From positions 1 through 42,912 of IMG/VR virus record IMGVR_UViG_3300036444_000026: a stretch of 42,912 nucleotides of DNA, one strand, 5' to 3'. Every line of letters begins with the position of its first letter. Position 1 is the stretch's first letter. Positions 13,215 through 21,716 of the stretch are shown here, piece by piece. The notes under the pieces are model-generated. The model had not been told where the DNA came from. It worked only from the letters and a program-made list of their open reading frames with translations, and did not search any database. Both the position numbers and the translations under genes were made by a program. Source of the DNA: a virus.

Positions 13215-15340
13215 AGCATTGCCCTTCCAATCATTCGAGCCGTCGACTCATAGACAAAATTCTGATTGGCGCCATCGCCCGCGGCAGCCTCAAACGGAAC
13301 AAAATAGTGAAAACCCTGCCCTACATAGTCTTCAAAGAACGCCGTGGCTGGGTTGTAGTATCCGACACCAGCCAAAAAGGTCGCAGTGGCTTGCGATGTT
13401 GGCGCTGCGCCGTCGACTGAAACTCCGATTCTCACCGTGGGGACGCCGCTTCCCGTTGTCGCGGATGCGCCTTTCAATCGAATCTTGACCAGTTCCCCTG
13501 GGAAAGCCTGCATTAGAAATGCAAGAGTATCGCCGTTGTTGTTGGCGTAACGCCAATCACTGCTGGAATACACAGAAGATGTGTAGGCCGGGTCAGGAAC
13601 TTCGTTAAAGCGACGCTCCACCAGATTGAAAACGTTGGCGAGCAGACGACGTGTCTTGCTGTCTGAGGCCTGGCCTGCGGCAGGTGCCCAAAAGGACCCG
13701 ACGACTGTAGCCCGGTTGGCCGGAATAGAGACAAGATCGCCAACAAGTGCTCCTGTGCGCAACTGTATCGCGTTCTTGTTAGTAGGAATGCCATTGATCC
13801 ACTGGACCTCCGCAGTGTTAGCCGCGCCTCCGCCACGCGCGTTTGTGTTGCCACCCGTCCCAGCAGACCACGAAGGGCCGCTCCCAAAAATGACCGCGCC
13901 ACCGCTATAGGCCATATAAAGGTCGTACACATTTCCCTCGGCTTGATACTGAGCAAATCCAGTATTGTTACACAGCGCCAACGCTCGCTCGCTAAATGAG
14001 CGCGAAACAAACTTCGATCCGTCCCAAATCGGAACTTGGTTCCCGCCGACTGGCGTAGCGTAAATCGTTGTCGCACCGGTAACATCTGATACGGGTACCG
14101 CCACGCCGGAAACAAGTGTCACACGGACTTGCGGAGAAGGTAGAACGCCGATGTTCCCGCGCGCCTCGCCGGCATTGCCCGACAATTCCGACAGCGCATT
14201 CGCCGACGAAAGATCACCAGCGCCTGGTTGTCCAGCCGGATTGAAATTCCAGTCCGCGAAAGTCCCGCTGCCGCTGGTCTTATCGACATTGATCGACAGC
14301 ATTGCGCCACCATAGGTGACGACCCCTTCCATCCAATTCGACGTGTTTGCCGCAGAGGAGGCACGAACGCGTGCGCCACTTAGGTAAGCGAGATCAGCCT
14401 GCGTAGTGAATACCTTGGCCCCGGCGCCGATCGCGATGGAGGTTGTTGACGCCCCCCCGAACTCCTTAGCCGGCTGACCGGCGAGACTGATCGTCCAGTC
14501 GTTGTTAGTTCCGGCGCCATGCGTTTTATCTACAGCGAGCGAGAGGGTCGTCCCGCTGTAGGCCGTAACCACGCCCTCCATCCAAAAGTCGGCAGAGTTG
14601 TAGGCAAGCGAAACTCTTAATCGCGTCCCGGCGACATAAGCGCGCCCTTCCTGGGTCGTTATCGTCTTGTTGCCAGTTCCAATCGTCAGATTTGTCGATG
14701 TGGTTCCGGCATAGCTCGGGCCCGTTGCGCCCTGCTCTCCTTTGGCAGCCAGCACCTCCCAATAGGTCGCGTTCGGCGGCGCATGCCCCACTCCAGGTGT
14801 CGGATTGATCCAGACGTAGGACGAGCCATCGGACGTCGCGACCTCGTTCAACGAGTAGGTTTTGTCGTTATCATACGGCGCAGGCGCTCCGAAGGCTTTG
14901 AAGACGCCGTCAAAAACCCAGGCGCCGCCCTCCTTATGCCACTGCTTGCCGGTGCCAGGCTGAAACGCAACCTGTCCTTCGTCGCCCCAAGACGGATCAG
15001 GCTCACTACGATCTGCCGGAACGATCCAGGGGAAGCCGTTCGCGTTGATCGCCGCAACGATAGTCCCGACGTCCCGCGCAATCGCATCGCTGTCCGACCG
15101 CGCCGAATAGTTCTGATAGATCGCGTACTCGACGTTGGTCTTCGCACCGAATTGCCATTCGGGAATGACGAGATGGTCGTCATCCGTCACGGCAAGCACC
15201 ATCGTGATCGCGGCGCCGTCGATGACGATCCAGTCGCCTTCGCGGACGTTGTTGCCCCAGATCGTGGTACCGCCACCAGACACGACAGCGCCGCTCGCCG
15301 CCACGGAGACCGTGCCGGTGTTGTAGACTGGAATGGTCAT
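13211..15340 (-). CDS. Tail fibre / receptor-binding protein with tandem repeats
   Basis: 709 residues. The first ~200 residues look like a virion-attachment part rich in short strands (PVYNTGTVSVAASGAVVSG). A collagen-like stub (AAKGEQGATGPS) precedes two tandem repeats of about 80 residues, each with the order S-x-x-IG-x-G-x-K, then RVRxS, WMEGVVT, VDKT, GSGT-type turn, W. The rest is a fibre shaft and a C-terminal domain (about 600-709) with VPTVRIGVSVDG. This makeup is typical of a phage side or tip fibre. The SGNH esterase follows directly. Confidence 0.75.
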   Translation of the reverse strand: MTIPVYNTGTVSVAASGAVVSGGGTTIWGNNVREGDWIVIDGAAITMVLAVTDDDHLVIPEWQFGAKTNVEYAIYQNYSARSDSDAIARDVGTIVAAINANGFPWIVPADRSEPDPSWGDEGQVAFQPGTGKQWHKEGGAWVFDGVFKAFGAPAPYDNDKTYSLNEVATSDGSSYVWINPTPGVGHAPPNATYWEVLAAKGEQGATGPSYAGTTSTNLTIGTGNKTITTQEGRAYVAGTRLRVSLAYNSADFWMEGVVTAYSGTTLSLAVDKTHGAGTNNDWTISLAGQPAKEFGGASTTSIAIGAGAKVFTTQADLAYLSGARVRASSAANTSNWMEGVVTYGGAMLSINVDKTSGSGTFADWNFNPAGQPGAGDLSSANALSELSGNAGEARGNIGVLPSPQVRVTLVSGVAVPVSDVTGATTIYATPVGGNQVPIWDGSKFVSRSFSERALALCNNTGFAQYQAEGNVYDLYMAYSGGAVIFGSGPSWSAGTGGNTNARGGGAANTAEVQWINGIPTNKNAIQLRTGALVGDLVSIPANRATVVGSFWAPAAGQASDSKTRRLLANVFNLVERRFNEVPDPAYTSSVYSSSDWRYANNNGDTLAFLMQAFPGELVKIRLKGASATTGSGVPTVRIGVSVDGAAPTSQATATFLAGVGYYNPATAFFEDYVGQGFHYFVPFEAAAGDGANQNFVYESTARMIGRAML

Positions 15341-15343
15341 GAA

Positions 15344-15670
15344 TTATCCCTGCGGGAGTTGATCAGGTCGGGTGGCCGTCGCGATGGCCAGCATTTCGGT
15401 TTGCCGCGCGAGTTCGCGCTGTGCGGCCTCGTTCGGGCGGGACGCGATGTCTTGTGCGAGTGCGAGCGGAGAGACGTTGCGAAGCGCTGCCTCATCGGCG
15501 AATTCAATCGGCGGCGCAACGCCAGCGATAACCGCAGCCGCGACTGTCCGCTTATGTGCGTGTGCGGCGTCGCGATGAATGTTCTGCGTAGCGAGGTAAT
15601 TGTAGCGTTCGTTGACCTTGGCGACCGCAGCTACGCGGAGAGCCGGCATCGGATCGACAGAAATCCTCAT
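15344..15670 (-). CDS. Small tail-region protein
   Basis: 108 residues from the ATG at 15670, which overlaps the upstream stop. MRISVDPMPALRVAAVAKVNERYNYLATQ at the start, then two helices (AALRNVSPLALAQDI, RELARQTEMLAIATATRP). Position directly before the fibre gene suggests a fibre-related or assembly protein. No family is recognised. Confidence 0.55.
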   Translation of the reverse strand: MRISVDPMPALRVAAVAKVNERYNYLATQNIHRDAAHAHKRTVAAAVIAGVAPPIEFADEAALRNVSPLALAQDIASRPNEAAQRELARQTEMLAIATATRPDQLPQG

Positions 15671-16110
15671 GCGTGCACCTCGACGGTCGCCGTATGTGTG
15701 CGATATGGCCATTTGTCGATGACCACCGTGCAGGTGCATGGGACAGGAACCGACAGATCAATTTCGGTCCCATCGGGGTCCAGTTGACCGGACAGATACT
15801 CAGTCGCACCAGCCATGATGCGATACTTCGCACCCTGCGGGATTCCGGTCAGACGCATAAAATCATCCGAGCCAGCGCGCATGTGATCTTTCGATTGTTC
15901 AATCGGCATCACCGGCCGCTCGATCAGTTCTTCAGCCGTGACATTGACGAACCAGTTGTCAGGAGACAGGACGTAGGGCGTTTCCTTCTTGACGAAGCAC
16001 TGACCGAGATCACGAATACCGTCTTCGAATTTCTTGTCCGCGTCGCTGGCGTGCCATACCTTGTTCGATTGGTAGATGCTGCCGTCGGGTTTGTAGATCG
16101 CATAGAGCAT
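15667..16110 (-). CDS. Tail-region hypothetical protein
   Basis: 147 residues. A beta-rich protein (LYAIYKPDGSIYQSNKVW at the start, CTCTVVIDKWPYRTHTATVEV at the end), with a KKETPYVLSPDNWFVNVT middle. It resembles tail-tip accessory proteins in prophages of this group. Start lies three bases after the previous stop. Function unknown. Confidence 0.6.
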   Translation of the reverse strand: MLYAIYKPDGSIYQSNKVWHASDADKKFEDGIRDLGQCFVKKETPYVLSPDNWFVNVTAEELIERPVMPIEQSKDHMRAGSDDFMRLTGIPQGAKYRIMAGATEYLSGQLDPDGTEIDLSVPVPCTCTVVIDKWPYRTHTATVEVHA

Positions 16111-16113
16111 CGG

Positions 16114-16542
16114 TCACCGGTAGTTTCGGAAGATGCAGAAGTTCACGTAGACGGTCGTTGCGATTGCATTCGACATCTGCTGCCACGCGACGAACTGGCC
16201 CCACGGCGTCATGAGGCCCCCAAGGCCGCCCGCGATGCCGATGTTCCGATATGGCGTAAGAAGCGGCGGTCCCGCCGCCTGCCGACCCATCACCATAAAC
16301 AGCGGGAACGTGCCGCCGGGTGTCGCATACCCGCTCGGTCCTGCCACCGGATAGGGGATCGGAACAGCGCCGGGAGCGGCCGGTTTGTAGGCTTCGACAT
16401 AGCCGGTGCCCCAGACACGAAGCGTCTGAGTATTGGCATTGAATACCTGGTTGAGATAGTTCGCACCGTTCACGTCTACGGACGCGACAGAGACGATGAG
16501 CGGAGAACCGAGACCGGGCCCCAACCTAAGACGCTGAACCAT
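16114..16542 (-). CDS. Tail-region hypothetical protein, possibly third member of a family
   Basis: 142 residues, Gly/Pro/Ala-rich. The opening MVQRLRLGPGLGSPLIVSVASVDV is similar in layout to the M-x-RRV-x-IG openings of the two genes upstream of it in the operon, and it also ends in an aromatic stretch (TTVYVNFCIFRNY). It may be a more diverged relative of those two. Likely a minor virion or tail-tip component. Confidence 0.55.
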   Translation of the reverse strand: MVQRLRLGPGLGSPLIVSVASVDVNGANYLNQVFNANTQTLRVWGTGYVEAYKPAAPGAVPIPYPVAGPSGYATPGGTFPLFMVMGRQAAGPPLLTPYRNIGIAGGLGGLMTPWGQFVAWQQMSNAIATTVYVNFCIFRNYR

Positions 16543-16931
16543 CAGAACTGCCTATTGTAGACGGCGTAGATTGTGCGAGCGGCACAGGTCACGAACATTG
16601 ACGATCCATCGCTTGCGATGTCGGCGCCAGCCCCATAGTCACTTCCATACAATGGAGCAGGTCGTGCAACGCCTGACACGCCCGGATAGCCCGGCAATTC
16701 ACCACCCTGGTTTCCGGTGCCAAAAATCAGCACAACAGGCCGGACCGAGAGGCCGAGATATACGCCGCCAGAGGACCCCAGCACCCCGATCTGCAGCATC
16801 TGCGTGACGCGATCCGAAGCGCTCAAATTTAATTGAGCGTCGGGAGCGGTGAATGCATCCACGCCGGGCGGGGAGCAGAAGATTCCATAGTCGCCGTTGG
16901 CACGCCGACCAATCACAACGCGCCGGGTCAT
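16542..16931 (-). CDS. Tail-region protein, duplicated family, copy B
   Basis: 129 residues. The start MTRRVVIGRRANGDYGIFCSPPG aligns with the neighbouring gene (MVRRVCIGRLPDGNYGMWC), the next residues PGVDAFT match PGVDVMT, and both end in an IYxxY stretch. The middle parts differ. The pair therefore arose by tandem duplication. Role unknown; position between the tail hub and the fibre points to the tail tip. Confidence 0.6.
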   Translation of the reverse strand: MTRRVVIGRRANGDYGIFCSPPGVDAFTAPDAQLNLSASDRVTQMLQIGVLGSSGGVYLGLSVRPVVLIFGTGNQGGELPGYPGVSGVARPAPLYGSDYGAGADIASDGSSMFVTCAARTIYAVYNRQF

Positions 16932-17338
16932 CCTGTCGGCACCGGAATTTTATAAGCGACATAAATGTATTGGAAAACTTCCTTCATCCCAGGATAGATA
17001 CGACCGCTCGTAGGACGAAGACCGTCCGAGAAAGATTCCGAAGCGGACCCGATGTCCGCACCATTGAAGCTGTCGTCATAGACGCGCCCACCTTCAACGA
17101 GACGCACTTCCATGAACGGCTTGTACCCAAGATCCGGCCAGAAGACCTTGGGATTGGTCGCGTCACTGTTGGCTACACCGCTTTGATGAACTTTGGCGAT
17201 GTCTGTCCAATTGCTGTTGAATGTTAGCAGGTTTCCGTCGAGCGGGTTCGACACCGTCATGACGTCCACGCCCGGCGCCGAACACCACATTCCGTAATTG
17301 CCGTCGGGCAGGCGACCGATGCAGACACGGCGAACCAT
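16928..17338 (-). CDS. Tail-region protein, duplicated family, copy A
   Basis: 136 residues, paralogous to the next gene in the operon over the first ~30 residues and at the C-terminus. Contains a V-RLVEGGRVYDDSFNGADIG segment and ends IYVAYKIPVPTG. Overlaps copy B by ATGA. Function unknown. Confidence 0.6.
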   Translation of the reverse strand: MVRRVCIGRLPDGNYGMWCSAPGVDVMTVSNPLDGNLLTFNSNWTDIAKVHQSGVANSDATNPKVFWPDLGYKPFMEVRLVEGGRVYDDSFNGADIGSASESFSDGLRPTSGRIYPGMKEVFQYIYVAYKIPVPTG

Positions 17339-17341
17339 CGG

Positions 17342-19939
17342 TCAATCCGAAATGATGAGATAGGGGCCGCTCAGATCGAGATAGAAGCGGTTGTCCAAGC
17401 TGCGAATGATGCCTGCGATAATCTCGCCGATGTTGCCAGTGATCGCACTCAGCGCGCCAACGCTGAGCTTGCCGGCCGTGATCGATCCGTCTGCGTAGAC
17501 ATCGGCGCGCAGCGCGATCTTGGGAACGCCGCCAACCAGTGCCGTCTGGAAAATCGGCACAGCACCGCCACCAGGGCCGAGGGCCGCGATCTGGAAATTA
17601 GTCGTGATGAACGTGGTCGACGAAACGCCGCCGCCAGCGTTGATGAGCGTGAACCCGGTCGCATATCCGTTGACGTCAAGCGTCACGCTGTATTTCGACG
17701 CAGCATAGCCTTCCAGCGTGGCGATAGCATTCGAGTTGACGGTGATGTTCGAATAGACTTCACCGAACTGGGCGCTGACCGTGGTCGTGAGGTCTGCGAG
17801 CGCCAGAATGTCATCAGCGACCACAATGCCTAGTTCTTCGATCGCCGCTTTGGCGCCGCCGGCGGTCGCATAAAGTTGGGTGCGCAGTTCCTTCTTGTCG
17901 ATTCCGGTTCGAGCGAGAGCCTGCTGAAGCAGTAGCGAGTTCTGCTTCACCACAGCCGTCAGCTGCTCAACCTGATTACCGAACACCTTGTTGGTTTCGT
18001 TCTTCAGCGCCTCGTTGAAATCCTTAATGCTGAGATCGACCTTGCGCGTTGTAACCGACCGCCAGTCTGTCCAGATCATGTCACGCGGCGCACTCGGCAC
18101 GTATTGCATGCGCACCTGATATGTGGTGCTCGGCAAGATGGATTGCTGGATCAACATCGCGCCGACCGAGAATGTGCCCGGCGGGGACAGCCCGCTCGCT
18201 ACAACGACATATCCGCCAACCTGGCTGTCAAACGTCCGCGCCTCATAAGAAATGCCCGTGACGCCAGGCAAGCTACCGTCCCAACCAATGCGAATAGCTG
18301 GCCGCCGCTCAAAGCCTTCGTTGTCCTTCATCACGGCCGCTTCGACGAACCAGTCGACAATTCCCTGCGGCTCCGGCCGCGGAAACGTTGTCGGCCCACT
18401 GAAGACCGGCGAGTAATCCTGATCGGGATCCCAGCTATAATCGCCCGGATCGACCTCGGTCAGGTTAAGGCTGACGTCGAGGCTAGGCTCATCAACGACA
18501 CCATCGACGCGAAACAGCTTGCCACCATATCCATTGCGGATCGATGTCCACTCGCCGACATCGCCAGGCTCGACCAGCCAAAACGCCGGAGGCATCACCA
18601 TCGCATGCCGCCGCGCGCGCTGAGCTTCCTCCAGCGCGGATTTCATCAGCTGCTGGACCTGCTCCGGGTCCCACACCGCGTCGAACGATGGATTGGCGAG
18701 AAGCCGCCGTCCGCCGTCCCTCGCCTCCAGATCCGACCGATATAGCGGAGGCGCCGCTTTCTGATTCCAGCCCTCGGCCGGGTTTGGATAGGTCGCCGTG
18801 ATGCCGTTGATGCTGTCTGCCAACGGGAAGAACGGCGCGAAGTTCTGGGCTTCGGTCGACAGGATATCGGCGTCGGTAAATGCAAACGTCGGGCTGCCCG
18901 GCGCACCGAGATGGATTTTATAGAAGCCACCGATCTCCGAAACGCGCCCTTGACACGCCGTCAGGAAGACCTCGATAGCATTGCCCGGCTGTGTATTGAC
19001 GTTGACCTGCAGGCCAGACCGATAAGTCGGACGAACCCCGCCAACAGCGGTCGGAATCGGGTCTCGGCACTTTGCAATCTGCAAGATCCAATTGACTGTC
19101 GGCAGTCGCGCCGCTGTCATGCTCTGCAGGCCGTAGAACCACTGGCCGTTGTAAGTGATGCCTCTCTTGATGTTGTAGATCTGCACAGCCGGCAAATCGT
19201 CACCATCACCGCCCCACGTAGACGGGTCAGACCATCGATGCGACCCCGAGCCTCCTACAGTCGAATCTCTTGACGGGTCGTATAGCGGGATGCCAGAGAG
19301 CGCGAACTTGTAGGTGGGAAATCCAGTAAAAAGCGTGTCTTCGACGAGAGCCGTGCAAACGGCGTAACAAATGCCATAACCCACGCGAGTTGCCGGGTAT
19401 GGCCGGTCCGCCGAAGCGACAAAGGTCGTCAAAAAGGGATCAGCGGCAACTTGAGTGCCACCGAAGTATTTCACCCACAGATGGTCAACACCATCCTTCC
19501 GATATTCCAGGACCGGCCACCCGAACGTCGAGTGCACAGCGGGGTCCAGCGTGCAACGCTCACCATTCACCCAGACTTCGCGCAATGCTGCGCCCGGCAG
19601 ATCGGCCAAGGCAATAACCTGGGTGAAGTAGGCGTTCGGCGTCTCTCCTGCATTGCCCCAGGTGTTTGCATAGACCAGCGACCCTGCGGTCATGCTGTAG
19701 CCGAGATTGAACGAGCGCGGGACGTCGCCGCCGGCTTGCAAAGTGCCCTGCGCCGAGAACCCGTCCGCTTTCGCTGCGGCCGGCTCTTCCTTGTTTCCGG
19801 CCAGCGCCTTGGCTGCATAACTCAGAGCGACAGACGCGCCGATCTGCAGTCCAAAGGCCAGCGCACCGACAGCGAATGTGCTGGTGGCAAGCGCCGTTCC
19901 CGCGAGAAGCGCGGTTGCTGCAGCCGTGAATATTGCCAT
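17342..19939 (-). CDS. Central tail hub / tip attachment protein (J-like)
   Basis: 865 residues, the largest gene of the window. The N-terminal 50 residues are hydrophobic and Ala-rich (ALLAGTALATSTFAVGALAFGLQ, AKALAG), as in Phage-tail_3-type hub proteins. GDVPRSFNLGYSMTAGSLVY, REVWVNGERC and NIKRGITYNGQWFYG lie in the N-terminal third. The middle holds domains typical of receptor-binding tail tip proteins (NGITATYPNPAEGWN, VDGVVDEPSLDVSLNLTEV), and the last 200 residues are helical then beta-rich. It likely forms the tail tip that contacts the cell. Confidence 0.8.
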   Translation of the reverse strand: MAIFTAAATALLAGTALATSTFAVGALAFGLQIGASVALSYAAKALAGNKEEPAAAKADGFSAQGTLQAGGDVPRSFNLGYSMTAGSLVYANTWGNAGETPNAYFTQVIALADLPGAALREVWVNGERCTLDPAVHSTFGWPVLEYRKDGVDHLWVKYFGGTQVAADPFLTTFVASADRPYPATRVGYGICYAVCTALVEDTLFTGFPTYKFALSGIPLYDPSRDSTVGGSGSHRWSDPSTWGGDGDDLPAVQIYNIKRGITYNGQWFYGLQSMTAARLPTVNWILQIAKCRDPIPTAVGGVRPTYRSGLQVNVNTQPGNAIEVFLTACQGRVSEIGGFYKIHLGAPGSPTFAFTDADILSTEAQNFAPFFPLADSINGITATYPNPAEGWNQKAAPPLYRSDLEARDGGRRLLANPSFDAVWDPEQVQQLMKSALEEAQRARRHAMVMPPAFWLVEPGDVGEWTSIRNGYGGKLFRVDGVVDEPSLDVSLNLTEVDPGDYSWDPDQDYSPVFSGPTTFPRPEPQGIVDWFVEAAVMKDNEGFERRPAIRIGWDGSLPGVTGISYEARTFDSQVGGYVVVASGLSPPGTFSVGAMLIQQSILPSTTYQVRMQYVPSAPRDMIWTDWRSVTTRKVDLSIKDFNEALKNETNKVFGNQVEQLTAVVKQNSLLLQQALARTGIDKKELRTQLYATAGGAKAAIEELGIVVADDILALADLTTTVSAQFGEVYSNITVNSNAIATLEGYAASKYSVTLDVNGYATGFTLINAGGGVSSTTFITTNFQIAALGPGGGAVPIFQTALVGGVPKIALRADVYADGSITAGKLSVGALSAITGNIGEIIAGIIRSLDNRFYLDLSGPYLIISD

Positions 19940-19942
19940 TGA

Positions 19943-20404
19943 TCAGCGGGCTTTCAGAAAATGAAGCTCTGCGGCGCGATAGCCGCGGCGCTCGTAGAGC
20001 ACACGCACGTCCGGGTCTTCGCCCATGCCGGCCATGCCACCGAACTGGCAGCCCTCGGCCGCCCACCAGGCGTCATAGGCATCGAGCATCTGGAGCGCCG
20101 CACGCCCCCGATGGGCCGGGTCGATCCACCAGACCGTCTCCTTGGCCACCCACACCGGACCGAACGGATGCTGATAGGCGAAGGCCATCAGGATACCCTG
20201 CGCGCGCCCTTCGACATCGTGGACAAGGCAACAGGCGTGCGGGCCGCTCAGGTGAGCAAGGAATAAACGCTCGGCAAAAGCAGGGTCGAATGGGAATACG
20301 AACCCGGTCGCTCCGTCCGGCCGATCAAACCCGGCACCGGCCCGCGAGTCCCGCAAGAGCAGGATCACACGCTCTTTGTCGGAAAGCGTTGCAGGCCTGA
20401 TCAT
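19943..20404 (-). CDS. GNAT-family acetyltransferase in the tail module
   Basis: 153 residues. IRPATLSDKERVILLL at the start, WVAKETVWWIDPAHRGRA with the R-G-x-A acetyl-CoA loop, LQMLDAYDAWWAAEGC, and VLYERRGYRAAELHFLK at the end are GNAT motifs in the right order. The stop is three bases before the hub gene and the start overlaps the upstream gene, so it is part of the tail operon. Similar enzymes sit here in other alphaproteobacterial prophages, as I recall. The substrate is unknown; modification of a tail or host protein is inference. Confidence 0.75.
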   Translation of the reverse strand: MIRPATLSDKERVILLLRDSRAGAGFDRPDGATGFVFPFDPAFAERLFLAHLSGPHACCLVHDVEGRAQGILMAFAYQHPFGPVWVAKETVWWIDPAHRGRAALQMLDAYDAWWAAEGCQFGGMAGMGEDPDVRVLYERRGYRAAELHFLKAR

Positions 20405-21081
20405 CTGAAAAGGATCCTGGTTGCGTCAGCCACGCTCGGCGCCGGGGCGCCGGTCGCCGTTCCGCTTGCGCGCCCCCAAAAGAACTGCCAGCCGCCAACC
20501 ACGGCCGTGTCCGCATAGAAATCGTCGCCCGGGGCACGCGCCTGCTGCGAGGCGTCAGAGCGCGTTTCGGTGTTGGTGCGCGTCAGTTCCTGCGTGTGCG
20601 AGTTGCAGGTGAGGACGACGGAGCCCTCGCCGCCCTCTTCCGGCGTCTTGATCTGGATGTCGTCGATGAAACCGACGAAGCGCGGCGCGGCCGGCGCAAC
20701 GAGCTGCCGGGTCTCCGGGTCAAACAGGCCACGGAATATCTCAACCCGGCCCTGCTTGCACTCATAGGTCCGGACGAGATCATTCACGCGGTCGGCCACC
20801 TGGGACAGCGTCACAGTGACGTTCTGCACCGTCAGGTTCGAGACCAGCGGAATGGCCGAGATCGAGATCAGCGCACCGACGCCGAACCATTGCCGCGAGG
20901 TGGCGCCGCCGGTGTTGGGATCGATCACGGATGCGGTGATCGTGCCGACGTCTGACCAATAGCCGTCATAGACCGGATCGCCGTTGTTGCGGTTCTTGAC
21001 CTGGAACCAGATGAAGTCGCGCGCGAGCAGCTTGCGCTGCTGCAGCGCGGTGTAGTTTTCAGCGGAAAGCGAGCGCGTCAC
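20401..21081 (-). CDS. Minor tail protein (DUF2163-like)
   Basis: 226 residues. SAENYTALQQRKLLARDFIWFQVKN, a GYWSDVGTI strand, WFGVGALISISAIPLVSNL, VRTYECKQGRVEIFRGLFD and GFIDDIQIKTPEEGGEGSVVLTC with SHTQELTRTNTETRSDASQ follow the plan of GTA-like minor tail proteins between the tape measure and the hub. The DUF2163 name is tentative. No catalytic residues are expected. Confidence 0.7.
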   Translation of the reverse strand: MTRSLSAENYTALQQRKLLARDFIWFQVKNRNNGDPVYDGYWSDVGTITASVIDPNTGGATSRQWFGVGALISISAIPLVSNLTVQNVTVTLSQVADRVNDLVRTYECKQGRVEIFRGLFDPETRQLVAPAAPRFVGFIDDIQIKTPEEGGEGSVVLTCNSHTQELTRTNTETRSDASQQARAPGDDFYADTAVVGGWQFFWGRASGTATGAPAPSVADATRILFR

Positions 21082-21716
21082 AGCCGGGCCTCGATTGCCT
21101 GAAACGCCACACTGCCCCAGCCGTTTAGACCCGCATCCGCCGAGACAGAGCCCGGCACGATCGCCATAAGGCAGGCTGGACGATAGACGGAGACGGCCGC
21201 GCCGGCTGTGCGAGACGGCCAGAGGTGCGGGCGAACCTCGAATTCGGGCGTCAACCCGCCGACAGCGGCCGTCGCAGGCTCCATAATCTGGTGCAAGTCG
21301 CCAGCGATCGACAGGAAGTCACCGACCGAGAATTTGAAGCCGACGGGAAGGTCATCAATGCGGATGGCCTTGCGGTTCGCGTTGATCGACGAAAGCTCAG
21401 CTGAGACGCCGTCAAACGCGCCTCCCGTCGGCCAGGAGCCCTTTGGATGAGCGATCGGATAGGTCCGGGCCAACGGATAGCCCCAGAACGTTTTGAGGCC
21501 ATTCTCCAGCGCCACCAGTCGAGCGCGCCAGTAATCGAGAACGTTCGGACGCAATACCTTGGTCTGCGCCGCCATCTGCCACAGCGGCGAGCCCATGTCC
21601 TTGACGATGGTTCGGCCGCCAGCGGTGCGGGATTGCTCCTGCCGATATCGCAGTTCGAATTTTGTGACCCAGCCTGGAAATTCCGGCAGCAGGTCGAACG
21701 GTTCATTCAAAGCCAT
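21078..21716 (-). CDS. Distal tail protein candidate
   Basis: 212 residues. Position directly after the tape measure gene fits the distal tail protein. It has FELRYRQEQSRTAGGRTIVKDMGSPLWQ, YWRARLVALENGLKTFWGYPLAR and FKFSVGDFLSIAG, beta-rich segments common to DUF2460-like GTA tail proteins. The family name is not certain. Coupled by overlaps on both sides. Confidence 0.65.
   Translation of the reverse strand: MALNEPFDLLPEFPGWVTKFELRYRQEQSRTAGGRTIVKDMGSPLWQMAAQTKVLRPNVLDYWRARLVALENGLKTFWGYPLARTYPIAHPKGSWPTGGAFDGVSAELSSINANRKAIRIDDLPVGFKFSVGDFLSIAGDLHQIMEPATAAVGGLTPEFEVRPHLWPSRTAGAAVSVYRPACLMAIVPGSVSADAGLNGWGSVAFQAIEARL

Noticed and set aside
14783-16560. Plus-strand frames of 334 and 295 codons opposite fibre and tail genes
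   Set aside because: Antisense to coupled late genes; composition typical of shadows.
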